DNA from: CAYMST01 sp964393115
Lineage (GTDB): Bacteria; Bacteroidota; Bacteroidia; Cytophagales; Cyclobacteriaceae
Assembly: GCA_964393115.1 (NCBI GenBank)
Contig: CAYMST010000160.1
Location: 1-11,274, forward strand
DNA length: 11,274 bases
Direction of reading: 5' to 3'
Shown here: one piece after another, positions 1 to 6,839 of the stretch
Layout: every line of letters starts with the position of its first letter
Position numbering within the stretch: position 1 is the stretch's first letter
Notes under the pieces: generated by a model
Told to the model about the DNA's origin: nothing
Databases searched by the model: none
What the model saw: the letters and a program-made list of their open reading frames with translations, nothing else
Position numbers and translations under genes: made by a program

Positions 1-850
1 CATATTTTTCAAACAGCTCTTTGTAGAAAACACGAACCGCCGCGCCAAAAATAATCGGATCGGACACCTTCATCATCGTTGCTTTCATGTGCAAAGAGAA
101 TAAAACGCCTTCCTCTTTGGCTGCCTCTACTTGTTCAGCTAAGAATGTTTCCAGCTTAGACATGCTCATGACAGCAGCGTCTATCACCTCACCTTTGAGC
201 AATGGTGATTTTCCTTTCAATACTTTTTTCTCTCCAGAAGCACTTTCGAACTCAATGGTGAATTCAGTAGCTTCAGACACAGTGACCGACTTTTCACTCC
301 CATAAAAGTCTCCTCCACTCATGCTCGCCACGTGCGACTTAGAGTCAGGACTCCAAGCTCCCATTCTATGAGGGTTCTTTTTGGCGTACTCTTTTACCGC
401 CTTTGGTGCTCTTCTATCAGAGTTACCCTCTCTCAAAACAGGGTTAACAGCACTACCTTTAATTTTATCGTATTTAGACTTAACCGTTTTTTCCTCATCA
501 GTCTTTGGCTCTTCGGGATAATCTGGCAACTTATATCCTTGTCCTTGAAGCTCTTTTATAGCCGCTTGTAACTGTGGAATAGACGCGGAGATATTTGGAA
601 GCTTGATAATATTAGCTTCTGGGGTCTTTGCCATTTCACCTAGCTCTGCTAGGGCATCTCCTATTTTTTGATCCTCAGAGAGGTATTCTGGGAAGTTGGC
701 AATAATTCTTCCCGCTAGTGAAATATCTCTTGTTTCAACATTAATATCAGCTGAAGAAGTAAAAGCTTCAATAATTGGTAATAACGATCTTGTGGCTAAC
801 GCTGGGGCTTCATCGGTGATGGTATAAATGATTTTTGAGGAATCTGCCAT
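1..850 (-). CDS. icd: Monomeric NADP-dependent isocitrate dehydrogenase (N-terminal part; 3' end outside window)
   Basis: Oxidatively decarboxylates isocitrate to 2-oxoglutarate with NADP+ in the cytoplasm (TCA cycle). Reading from the ATG at 850 gives 283 uninterrupted residues to the window edge, about 38% of the usual ~740-residue monomeric enzyme. Family blocks seen: TDEAPALAT (12-20), ETRDISLAGRIIANFPE (39-55), IIKLPNISASIPQL (81-94), KGSAVNPVLREGNSDRR (131-147) and HMKATMMKVSDP (254-265). From knowledge of the Azotobacter enzyme, Ser133, Asn136, Arg140, Arg146 and Lys256 match its isocitrate-binding residues Ser132, Asn135, Arg139, Arg145 and Lys255. The start fits the family: the protein begins MADSSKIIYT, behind an A-rich leader. 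It belongs to the monomeric class, unrelated in sequence to the homodimeric enzyme. The gene is monocistronic at its 5' side, since the next gene upstream (panB) ends 325 bp away. The remaining metal and catalytic residues lie outside the window. Confidence 0.95.
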   Translation of the reverse strand, partial: MADSSKIIYTITDEAPALATRSLLPIIEAFTSSADINVETRDISLAGRIIANFPEYLSEDQKIGDALAELGEMAKTPEANIIKLPNISASIPQLQAAIKELQGQGYKLPDYPEEPKTDEEKTVKSKYDKIKGSAVNPVLREGNSDRRAPKAVKEYAKKNPHRMGAWSPDSKSHVASMSGGDFYGSEKSVTVSEATEFTIEFESASGEKKVLKGKSPLLKGEVIDAAVMSMSKLETFLAEQVEAAKEEGVLFSLHMKATMMKVSDPIIFGAAVRVFYKELFEKY

Positions 851-1175
851 TTTTACTTTTTAGTTTACTTGATTTTGCATGTCATCGCTGTCAACTGAAT
901 TTTTATTGAACAACTTTTGACCCATTTAGTTTGAGGCACGAAAATACATGTAATCAGCGAGATAACGCAGATAGAGTCGAAAAAGCTGATGAAATGACAA
1001 AAATTGAATTAACCGTTGAATAATGAAAACCCTCACAACCCCGATCATTATTTATAGGGTTCGTTTTGAGAATTTATGATTGATCAAATTTCAGAGATTT
1101 TAAGCTAATATTACAAGAGAGCTGCGTTTCATTAGCTGTAAAAAGATTTTTGTATCACTACTTGGACTAGCCTTT
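851..1175. other. Non-coding gap between panB and icd
   Basis: These 325 bp hold no credible gene on either strand. They form the 3' flank of panB and the 5' region of icd. The only structure noticed is a weak 6-bp inverted repeat (AACCCT at 1028-1033, AGGGTT at 1056-1061; loop 22 nt). It has no proper U-tract, so I do not call it a terminator. The 60 bp before icd are AT-rich, as expected for a Bacteroidota leader. Confidence 0.6.
939..946 (-). promoter_or_regulatory. Possible -7 element upstream of icd
   Basis: On the minus strand this reads TATTTTCG, one mismatch from the Bacteroidota -7 consensus TAnnTTTG. It lies about 90 nt before the icd ATG. No good -33 TTTG/TTG box is visible at the expected spacing, so this is only a candidate. 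Confidence 0.25.
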
Positions 1176-1994
1176 TCAGTAGCTTTCTTTTTCGTTTGGA
1201 AAGTCTCCACTCTTTACATCTGTGATATAACCCGTTACCGCTTTACCAATTATATCTTGCAAGTTGGTGTATTGCCGTAAAAACCTAGGTTTAAACTCTT
1301 GGTTTATCCCAAGCATATCATGCACCACCAATACCTGTCCGTCCGTATCCGGTCCCGCACCAATACCTATAGTTGGAATGTTTAATGACTTACTTACTTC
1401 TTTGGCCAGTGCGGCTGGGATTTTTTCAAGCACCATACCAAAGCACCCGTACTCCTCCAGAAGTTTAGCATCCTCTTTCAGTTTCAAGGCTTCCTCTTCT
1501 TCTTTAGCGCGCACGGTGTATGTTCCGAACTTATAAATGCTTTGTGGCGTCAAGCCTAGGTGTCCCATAACTGGAATACCGGCACTCAATATTCTGGTTA
1601 CACATTCTTTAATTTCAACTCCACCTTCCATTTTAACAGCATGGGCACCCGACTCCTTCATGATTCTAATGGCCGACCTTAAGGCTTCTGAAGAATTTCC
1701 TTGGTAATAACCAAACGGAATATCTACCACTACTAATGCACGAGTAACCGCCCTTACTACTGAAGCAGCATGATAGATCATTTGATCTAAGGTTATGGGC
1801 AAAGTAGTTTCATGACCGGCCATAACGTTCGAAGCAGAATCACCCACCAAAATCACATCAATTTTATTCGCATCTAATATCTTAGCTGTGGAATAATCAT
1901 ATGCGGTAAGCATGGTTATTTTCTCTCCACGCTCTTTCATATTCTGAATTTGATGCGTCGTGATTTTCTTTATTTCATCTTTCGAAACAGACAT
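1176..1994 (-). CDS. panB: 3-methyl-2-oxobutanoate hydroxymethyltransferase (ketopantoate hydroxymethyltransferase)
   Basis: Transfers a hydroxymethyl group from 5,10-methylenetetrahydrofolate to 2-oxoisovalerate to give ketopantoate, the first committed step of pantothenate/CoA synthesis in the cytoplasm. The 272 residues are near the usual ~265-280. Visible family blocks are TAYDYSTAKILD (30-41), VGDSASNVMAGHETT (50-64), VVDIPFGYYQGN (89-100), KMEGG (121-125), GIPVMGHLGLTPQS (139-152) and IPTIGIGAGPDTDGQVLVVHDMLG (206-229). Asp52, Asp91 and Glu123 line up with the metal ligands of the E. coli enzyme, and Glu190 with its general base Glu181. The ATG at 1994 is preferred because it leads directly into the conserved N-terminal helix. 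The gene diverges from the exported repeat protein, with 114 bp between the chosen starts. No other pan gene is nearby, and it appears to be transcribed alone. Confidence 0.97.
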   Translation of the reverse strand: MSVSKDEIKKITTHQIQNMKERGEKITMLTAYDYSTAKILDANKIDVILVGDSASNVMAGHETTLPITLDQMIYHAASVVRAVTRALVVVDIPFGYYQGNSSEALRSAIRIMKESGAHAVKMEGGVEIKECVTRILSAGIPVMGHLGLTPQSIYKFGTYTVRAKEEEEALKLKEDAKLLEEYGCFGMVLEKIPAALAKEVSKSLNIPTIGIGAGPDTDGQVLVVHDMLGINQEFKPRFLRQYTNLQDIIGKAVTGYITDVKSGDFPNEKESY

Positions 1995-2074
1995 TCTTGT
2001 TAAAATCTTATGAGTACACCGAGATTAAACATCAAAATAACTAAAATAATCTCATGTGAATATAAAAAAGCCCC

Positions 2075-2082
2075 TACTTTCG
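2075..2082 (+). promoter_or_regulatory. Possible -7 element for the exported repeat protein
   Basis: TACTTTCG is one mismatch from the Bacteroidota -7 consensus TAnnTTTG and sits 26 nt before the ATG at 2109. That would give a leader of roughly 20 nt. The -33 box is not convincing. If real, it supports the 2109 start, because an upstream ATG at 2010 would lie before the transcript start. Confidence 0.35.
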
Positions 2083-2108
2083 TTAGGTCACTAACTGACG
2101 GACATGCC

Positions 2109-3362
2109 ATGAAACGTTATTCAAAAGTTATAGCACTGCTTCTCGTTTCCTTTTTGGTAACATTCCATTCGTATGCTCAATTCCCCCCTGCCGCGGACAG
2201 CACAGCATCTCTTTCAGGTAAGAACGCGACCTCCACAACCGATAATCATGAGAACCTAGATCGAAATGCCAACATCCTTCTGTTGAATAAAACCGTCCAA
2301 ATCACCTCTAACGATGGCATAGACGCGATGTACAATTTCAAGTTTAAGATCGCAGAATACCAATTCAAAAACCTAAGAAAGCATTACGGATGGCACCCTT
2401 TACCCTATTTCCTTTTAGGCTTAAACGAGTGGTGGCAGCTTTTACCATATGTTGATAACAAATATCATGATGAGGCCTTTTTTGCCTACATGGATACCTC
2501 GCTTGTACTAGCCAAAAGAATTTATAAGGAAGTAAATAAAATTGAAGGCGCTTTTTTCCTAGCAGCTACTCAAGCTTTTCGAGGACGACTGCTTGGAGAA
2601 CGAGGGAAGTGGCGCAAAGCAGCCTTTGCCAGTAAAAGTGCCATGAACTGGCTAGAGGACTGCCGTGGAAATGAGGAGTTTAGCCCAGAGATTTTATTTG
2701 GAGACGGACTCTTTAATTACTACGTCGAATGGGTGCCTGAAAACTACCCTATGCTCAAGCCGTTTATGCTCATTTTTCCTGATGGGGATAAGAAAAAAGG
2801 CATAGAACAACTTCGCAAAGTAACCCAAAACGCTTTTTATACGCGGACTGAGGCCAAATATTTCTTAATGAGAATACTTTCTGAGGAAGAAAATAATGTA
2901 TTCGCAGCTCTCGAGATTGCAAGAGATCTACATGAAACCTATCCCGATAACGCTTATTTTCACCGCTATTATGCCAAAATTTTATACCAATTGGGGCATC
3001 ATAAAAAACTTGAAGAAGTATGTAATGAGATCATAGAAAGAATTGAAGAGGGCGATGCCGGATATGAAGGAAATAGTGGGCGCTATGCGTCATTCTTTCT
3101 AGGTCAGGTCTATGAGGCAAGAGGGGAGTTAAAAAAGGCCGAGGACAACTATTTGCTTGCAGTTGTATTTGGGGACGACCTAGGTTTACAAGACAAAGGC
3201 TATTATTTATATTCATTGCTAAACCTAGGACAAATAGCTGAAAAGCAAAAGGACTTTAAGAAAGCTTATGAATATTACCAAAGCCTTAAAAATCATGGCA
3301 AAAAACATAAAACTGGGAAAATAGCGAAGACAAGAATTAAGAAGCTGAAGAAGCTAATTTGA
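2109..3362 (+). CDS. Exported TPR-like alpha-helical repeat protein of unknown function
   Basis: Role not recognised. The frame is open from an ATG at 2010, but the ATG at 2109 begins a clear Sec signal peptide: MKRYSK, a hydrophobic stretch from Val7 to about Phe19, then Ser-Tyr-Ala before Gln24. I take this as the start, giving 417 residues (about 394 mature). Residues 25-60 are low-complexity Ser/Thr/Asn-rich. The rest is helical with TPR-like units, clearest at about 278-311, 325-355 and 365-395. Conserved-looking stretches are ILFGDGLFNYY (195-205) and a Pro-rich segment 210-225 followed by DGDKKKGIEQL. The C-terminal 20 residues are strongly Lys-rich. Similar exported TPR proteins are common in Bacteroidota, and some resemble the DUF3808/Iml2 helical family; that resemblance is from memory and unproven. 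The gene is divergent from panB. Its last 9 bp overlap the 3' end of the convergent glycosyltransferase gene, leaving no room for a separate terminator. Confidence 0.85.
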   Translation: MKRYSKVIALLLVSFLVTFHSYAQFPPAADSTASLSGKNATSTTDNHENLDRNANILLLNKTVQITSNDGIDAMYNFKFKIAEYQFKNLRKHYGWHPLPYFLLGLNEWWQLLPYVDNKYHDEAFFAYMDTSLVLAKRIYKEVNKIEGAFFLAATQAFRGRLLGERGKWRKAAFASKSAMNWLEDCRGNEEFSPEILFGDGLFNYYVEWVPENYPMLKPFMLIFPDGDKKKGIEQLRKVTQNAFYTRTEAKYFLMRILSEEENNVFAALEIARDLHETYPDNAYFHRYYAKILYQLGHHKKLEEVCNEIIERIEEGDAGYEGNSGRYASFFLGQVYEARGELKKAEDNYLLAVVFGDDLGLQDKGYYLYSLLNLGQIAEKQKDFKKAYEYYQSLKNHGKKHKTGKIAKTRIKKLKKLI

Positions 3363-4529
3363 CCGAAAAAGATCCAGGAAGTTTTCTTGGTTAGATAAGA
3401 CCGAATACTTAGAGATCACCGTATCACGTCCCTTCTTACCCATTTGAATTCTCTTCTCCTTATTCTCGATTAGAAGACTTAAGCTTTCATTCCATTCCGT
3501 TTCGTTACTGCATAGAAACCCGTTGGTTCCATGCTCAACGATTTCGGTGTTCACGCCAACCGGAGAGACGACAGCTGGCATCTCAAGAGCCATATACTGC
3601 AACGCCTTAAAGCCACACTTTCCCGATGACCACTTATCATCTTCCAACGGCATTATGCCAATGTCAATTTTTTGCAAGTCAGAGATTTCATTTTCCTTGT
3701 TCCAAGGAATGTATTGAAGGCCTTCGAATTCAAAATCCGGCTCCTTATTTGAAATCACCAAGAAAGAAGTATCATACTTTTCACATAAAGACTGTACAAT
3801 TGGTAATATCGGTATTAGGTATTTCATGGTCGAGTGTGTCCCGGTCCACCCTATGCAAACGTTACGATTACCTTCTCGTCCCATAGCTCCTGGCAATGGA
3901 ACATGAAGCCCTTCGGTATCTATGGTAGTAGGGTTAATGACAACTTGAGAGTTATACTTACTAGCAAACTCCGCCAAGTACGCGTTTCCTACTGACACTT
4001 TCCAACTCCACTTCACAATAGACCGGACTTTAGGTTTATACTTCGCGAGCTTGGTTATTGCACTTTCATTGCCTTCATCTGGCAGCCAAATGGCATCATC
4101 AAAGTCATAGATAATTTTCTTTCGTAGAATTTTAGCAATGATGAACTCAAATATTGGAGGACCAAAAGGTAATGCCTCTCGATGCAAAAAGATAAAGTCG
4201 TAATTGAATACTTTGGTGAGGTGTACGACTCGTCGCAGACATCCACTTAACACTGCCCAGACGCGAGCAAATTGAGCATTTGGCCGATAGAAGACCTCCC
4301 ATGACTTCCTTGTTAAAAAGGGCATAAATGAATATGAAATCCCCTGTCCTTCGAGTATTCGCAAATATTGTGCAAACCGGAAGCGCTGGGATGCTGCTTG
4401 CCCATGAGGATATGGACACAGGAAAAGTACATTTCTATTTGATTTCTTGTGATTCTTGATAGCTTTTAGGGATCTCGTTAACAAGTTGATCTTCGGCGTA
4501 GCCAGAAAGCTTTTTAAGCCTCCATGCAT
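3354..4529 (-). CDS. GT4-type glycosyltransferase (GT-B fold)
   Basis: Probably transfers a sugar from a nucleotide-sugar donor to a glycan or lipid acceptor at the cytoplasmic face. The acceptor cannot be told. From the ATG at 4529 it has 391 residues. The recognisable enzyme starts near residue 33 with NVLFLCPYPHG, then AASQRFRFAQYL (45-56), as in Bacteroidota 'glycosyltransferase family 4' proteins. Further signals are YDFDDAIW (141-148), IGWTGTHST (226-234), GIMPLEDD (291-298) and the donor-site region GKCGFKALQYMALEMP (303-318), followed by VGVNTEIVEHGTNGFL (324-339). No membrane segment is evident. The first ~31 residues are encoded inside the 3' end of the upstream lipoprotein gene, in another frame, so the start is uncertain. 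A GAGG lies 3 nt before this ATG, and TTG at 4484 is an alternative. The 3' end overlaps the convergent gene by 9 bp. It is probably co-transcribed with, and translationally coupled to, the lipoprotein gene. Confidence 0.87.
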   Translation of the reverse strand: MHGGLKSFLATPKINLLTRSLKAIKNHKKSNRNVLFLCPYPHGQAASQRFRFAQYLRILEGQGISYSFMPFLTRKSWEVFYRPNAQFARVWAVLSGCLRRVVHLTKVFNYDFIFLHREALPFGPPIFEFIIAKILRKKIIYDFDDAIWLPDEGNESAITKLAKYKPKVRSIVKWSWKVSVGNAYLAEFASKYNSQVVINPTTIDTEGLHVPLPGAMGREGNRNVCIGWTGTHSTMKYLIPILPIVQSLCEKYDTSFLVISNKEPDFEFEGLQYIPWNKENEISDLQKIDIGIMPLEDDKWSSGKCGFKALQYMALEMPAVVSPVGVNTEIVEHGTNGFLCSNETEWNESLSLLIENKEKRIQMGKKGRDTVISKYSVLSNQENFLDLFRSN

Positions 4530-6051
4530 TTACCTCACCATTTTCATGACCCGAGTACAGTATGCGTTTCGCTAGATCTAAGCTCAAACAATTAGCCGTA
4601 CTCGAATACCCTTTCAATTCGCCGAGAGTAACTCCCGGAACATTCTGAATTAGGACATTTCCATTCTTGGAACTACTCACAATTGTTTTCGTATCACGGT
4701 CGTACATTAGATCCATAATTTCAGTGGTGTGTCCCTCGTACTTTTTTATTAAATCGCCTTTCAATCCCCAAAGTCGCACCGTTCCATCCTTAGACCCTGT
4801 TAGAAAAAGATCATTATCCACAAAACTTACCGCAGTCACCGGAGAATTAATCTCTGTAATTCTTGCCAGCAGTTTTCCGTTGATAGTCCAAACTTTTGGT
4901 TCTAGGTCGCCAGCAGTTGTCACGACATACTTTCCATCACTAGATACTGCTGCGTCTGTTATTCCGTACTTATGACCAATTAACGCTCCTACCTTCTTGC
5001 CATTCAAACTAAAAACAAACGTTTTTTTGTTTGTTAGTCCTAACAAACAATATTGACCAGAGTCTGCTTCAAACATCTGAAAATGGGTCACTCCCTTTTT
5101 AGTTATTGAAGGAAGGACTATAGAATCCATGGCATTCCGTATATATCCATTAAGGTCTAATAAATAACCATTGGAGAATGCGGTAGCTGAATCTCTTCCA
5201 AAAAAACCCTTTAGTTTTTTGGAAGAAGATAAGGAGTTTATGACTTGACCAGACACTTCTAAGGTTTCAATTTCACCGTCCATTTGATCAATGGTTTTAT
5301 AAAAATAATATTGATCGTACACCCTATTCGCCTCAGCAGAGATAATGGAGTCAGAAGTTATTTTACTCGCTTGCTTTAAGATCGCCATGGCCAGAGTTGG
5401 GTTTGTTTCCAGCGTGTCTCGAGCCAAAATCAATAAGCGAAAAGCCTCCTTTTCATTAGAAGTAACTTCTTCGAATCCACTGTATGAGTTTTTAGGCTTA
5501 CTATCAGGCGCCTGAACTTCTATGAAAACAGTATCAAAAACTTTAATTTCTTCTTTCAATGGTTTGTCAAAAGAGGTATTGCTTTGTTCATCTATGACTT
5601 TATTCAATGCACTTATCTGAAGTCGAAGTGAATCTTTTTTCAACGCATTCTCTCTAAGAAGTCCCTCGTAATTCATTTTCTCCTGTTCGAGTAATGCAAT
5701 CTTTGTGGTTAGTGCTCTTACCTCTTTACTATTGTCTTTTGGTGCTAAGCGGGTAGCATTTTGTTGGGCGTCCTTGAGTTGCTTTGTCAGAGTAGCAGAT
5801 CTATCATTACTTTCCTGAAGGCGTTCTAATAAACCGCTTAATTGCTCTGCCGATTTTCGCTGTTCGACCATTAAAACCTCCAACTCTTCCTTCAAAGACG
5901 CTTCGTTTTTCAGATATTGTTTTATCTGTTGGGACTGCTCTTCTACTATGTGATTCAGAGAATCCACTGCCGATTGTGCTCGGTTTGATTCTGACTTTTC
6001 ACAGGCGTTAAAGAGAATAAGGATAAAGAAAAACTTAATTACCTTCTTCAT
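4435..6051 (-). CDS. Predicted lipoprotein with coiled coil, helical linker and WD40 repeats
   Basis: Precise role unknown; probably an envelope-anchored scaffold. The 538 residues begin with a lipoprotein signal: MKK, a hydrophobic stretch to about residue 14, then Asn-Ala-Cys with acceptor Cys17. Residues ~25-155 are a long, charged coiled coil rich in Glu, Gln, Lys and Leu. Residues ~195-252 form an Ala/Leu-rich helical segment (NEKEAFRLLILARDTLETNP, then LAMAILKQASK) that resembles the linker preceding WD40 propellers in bacterial STAND-type NTPases. Here there is no P-loop or other NTPase domain. WD40-like blades fill ~300-512: SSDGKYVVTTAGD (370-382), LTGSKDGTVRLWGLKG (417-432), SSSKNGNVLIQN (459-470) and YSGHENGEVNAW (499-510). 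Five or so are easily seen; earlier ones are degenerate. A 26-residue tail follows. A possible promoter lies just upstream, and the glycosyltransferase gene begins within its last 95 bp. Its fold assignment is firm; its function is not. Confidence 0.88.
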   Translation of the reverse strand: MKKVIKFFFILILFNACEKSESNRAQSAVDSLNHIVEEQSQQIKQYLKNEASLKEELEVLMVEQRKSAEQLSGLLERLQESNDRSATLTKQLKDAQQNATRLAPKDNSKEVRALTTKIALLEQEKMNYEGLLRENALKKDSLRLQISALNKVIDEQSNTSFDKPLKEEIKVFDTVFIEVQAPDSKPKNSYSGFEEVTSNEKEAFRLLILARDTLETNPTLAMAILKQASKITSDSIISAEANRVYDQYYFYKTIDQMDGEIETLEVSGQVINSLSSSKKLKGFFGRDSATAFSNGYLLDLNGYIRNAMDSIVLPSITKKGVTHFQMFEADSGQYCLLGLTNKKTFVFSLNGKKVGALIGHKYGITDAAVSSDGKYVVTTAGDLEPKVWTINGKLLARITEINSPVTAVSFVDNDLFLTGSKDGTVRLWGLKGDLIKKYEGHTTEIMDLMYDRDTKTIVSSSKNGNVLIQNVPGVTLGELKGYSSTANCLSLDLAKRILYSGHENGEVNAWRLKKLSGYAEDQLVNEIPKSYQESQEIK

Positions 6052-6068
6052 CTAGTTGATTTTGATAC

Positions 6069-6076
6069 CAAATGTA
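6069..6076 (-). promoter_or_regulatory. -7 promoter element of the WD40 lipoprotein gene
   Basis: The minus strand reads TACATTTG, an exact match to the Bacteroidota -7 consensus TAnnTTTG, 17 nt before the lipoprotein ATG at 6051. This predicts a very short A-rich leader. No clear -33 TTTG box is seen at 17-23 nt; the closest TTG is only 9 nt upstream. It would drive the lipoprotein-glycosyltransferase pair. Confidence 0.4.
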
Positions 6077-6213
6077 TGCGAAAGTCAATAGACTTGGTAC
6101 TCTCTGCGCAATTAAATGGAATCCATAAAATAATTACACAAAAGGGTTGGTTTGAAAGACGTATTGCTGGATTTTATATCAGCTCTTAAATAGACTTTAT
6201 ATAATTAGGTACT

Positions 6214-6282
6214 TTTGGATAGTATGGTTTATTCGGCGCTCAACGGCATCTGTTTAGTACGAGGAAAAGTTGGCTATCCAAA
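6214..6282. repeat. Perfect 9-bp inverted repeat with a 51-nt spacer
   Basis: TTTGGATAG (6214-6222) is the exact reverse complement of CTATCCAAA (6274-6282). The 51-nt spacer can form a further short CAAC/GTTG pairing (6241-6244 with 6269-6272). No gene or U-tract is attached. It could be a structured RNA stem, paired protein-binding sites, or chance. Confidence 0.4.
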
Positions 6283-6293
6283 TTATATGGCAC

Positions 6294-6324
6294 AAAAAAA
6301 GCGGATTGATTACAATCCGCTTTT
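6294..6324 (-). terminator. Intrinsic terminator of the 82-aa gene
   Basis: AAAAGCGGATTG (6297-6308) pairs perfectly with CAATCCGCTTTT (6313-6324) around a 4-nt loop. On the minus strand the stem is followed by seven T residues (6294-6300). It lies 25 bp after the stop codon of the small gene. On the plus strand only four T residues follow, so any activity in that direction should be weaker. Confidence 0.9.
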
Positions 6325-6349
6325 CACTTCTAACTATCTAAAACTTAAC

Positions 6350-6598
6350 TCAATTTGCAAAAACTAAATTCCCTTGGTTTCGAATCTCCTCCATCATCAC
6401 TTGATAAGGAATCCGCTTACCTGAGATTAACCCTTTAATTTGATTCGGGTCCTTAACAATTTTTTTCCGAATGTTCTCATCCGGATACTTGGCAACAAAT
6501 TCTGCCACGGAGTACGGCTTACTCCAGTTAGGCCTTGAAGCACCAAAAAGACTGGTGCTAAATTCTTTTTTCACGATTAATCTGAGTTCTTTCTCCAT
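6350..6598 (-). CDS. Unrecognised 82-residue basic protein
   Basis: No family recognised. The protein has 15 Lys/Arg against 9 Asp/Glu, no signal peptide, no membrane segment and no cysteines, so it is probably cytoplasmic. It looks foldable rather than random: an N-terminal amphipathic stretch MEKELRLIVKKEF, a Phe-Gly-Ala-Ser-Arg-Pro-Asn-Trp turn (18-25), a helical SVAEFVAKYPDENIRKKIV (30-48) and a C-terminal helix around PYQVMMEEIRNQ (64-75). Evidence that it is a real gene: it has its own strong terminator 25 bp downstream, an A-rich leader typical of the other genes here, and a start directly after a clean 240-bp gap. The basic charge would allow nucleic-acid binding, but no helix-turn-helix or other motif is clear. 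It is transcribed alone or as the tail of the cytochrome transcript. Confidence 0.7.
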   Translation of the reverse strand: MEKELRLIVKKEFSTSLFGASRPNWSKPYSVAEFVAKYPDENIRKKIVKDPNQIKGLISGKRIPYQVMMEEIRNQGNLVFAN

Positions 6599-6692
6599 TG
6601 CTGTTTTGTTTGCTGTTTATAACTTGTTAAAACTACGTTTGACCAAGCTACATATCAACTAACGACAAGAGCTAGCCTAGGTGACTCTTTTG

Positions 6693-6715
6693 CGATAAAC
6701 CGATTGGTTTTATCG
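6693..6715. repeat. Short hairpin upstream of the 82-aa gene
   Basis: CGATAAACC (6693-6701) and GGTTTTATCG (6706-6715) pair with one bulged base around a GATT loop. It lies about 95 bp upstream of the 82-aa start and 125 bp downstream of the cytochrome stop, with no U-tract on either side. It may be an operator-like or mRNA-end structure; the function is unassigned. Confidence 0.3.
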
Positions 6716-6839
6716 ACCAATTCGAGATATTAACTGCCTTAACTTCTTAAACAAGCAAAATATAAGTCAATTTTAAAGAGAAATAATACAATAAAAACAG
6801 GGATAACTCAATAAAAAACCTGTAAAATCACATAAAATA

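Larger units (their letters stand above)
6052..6349. other. Non-coding gap between the 82-aa gene and the WD40 lipoprotein gene
   Basis: About 300 bp with no credible protein gene on either strand. It contains the terminator of the small gene at its right end, a perfect 9-bp inverted repeat in the middle (6214-6222 and 6274-6282), a plus-strand TACTTTTG at 6210-6217, and the probable lipoprotein promoter at its left end. Confidence 0.6.

Noticed and set aside
87..571. Two open frames on the plus strand (87-305 and 332-571)
   Set aside because: They run antisense to the clearly conserved isocitrate dehydrogenase, have no family likeness and no promoter or leader; they are shadow frames.
1028..1061. 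AACCCT/AGGGTT inverted repeat as a terminator for panB
   Set aside because: It has a 6-bp stem, a 22-nt loop and no U-tract, and lies over 100 bp from the panB stop.
4435..6051. A STAND/NACHT-type defence NTPase
   Set aside because: Although the linker and WD40 repeats look similar, no Walker A or B motif or NTPase domain is present, and the N-terminus is a lipoprotein signal with a coiled coil.
6797..6823. Possible terminator for the octaheme cytochrome gene (ACAGG/CCTGT)
   Set aside because: The stem is only 5 bp with a 17-nt AT-rich loop; it is too weak to support a terminator call despite the following T5 run.
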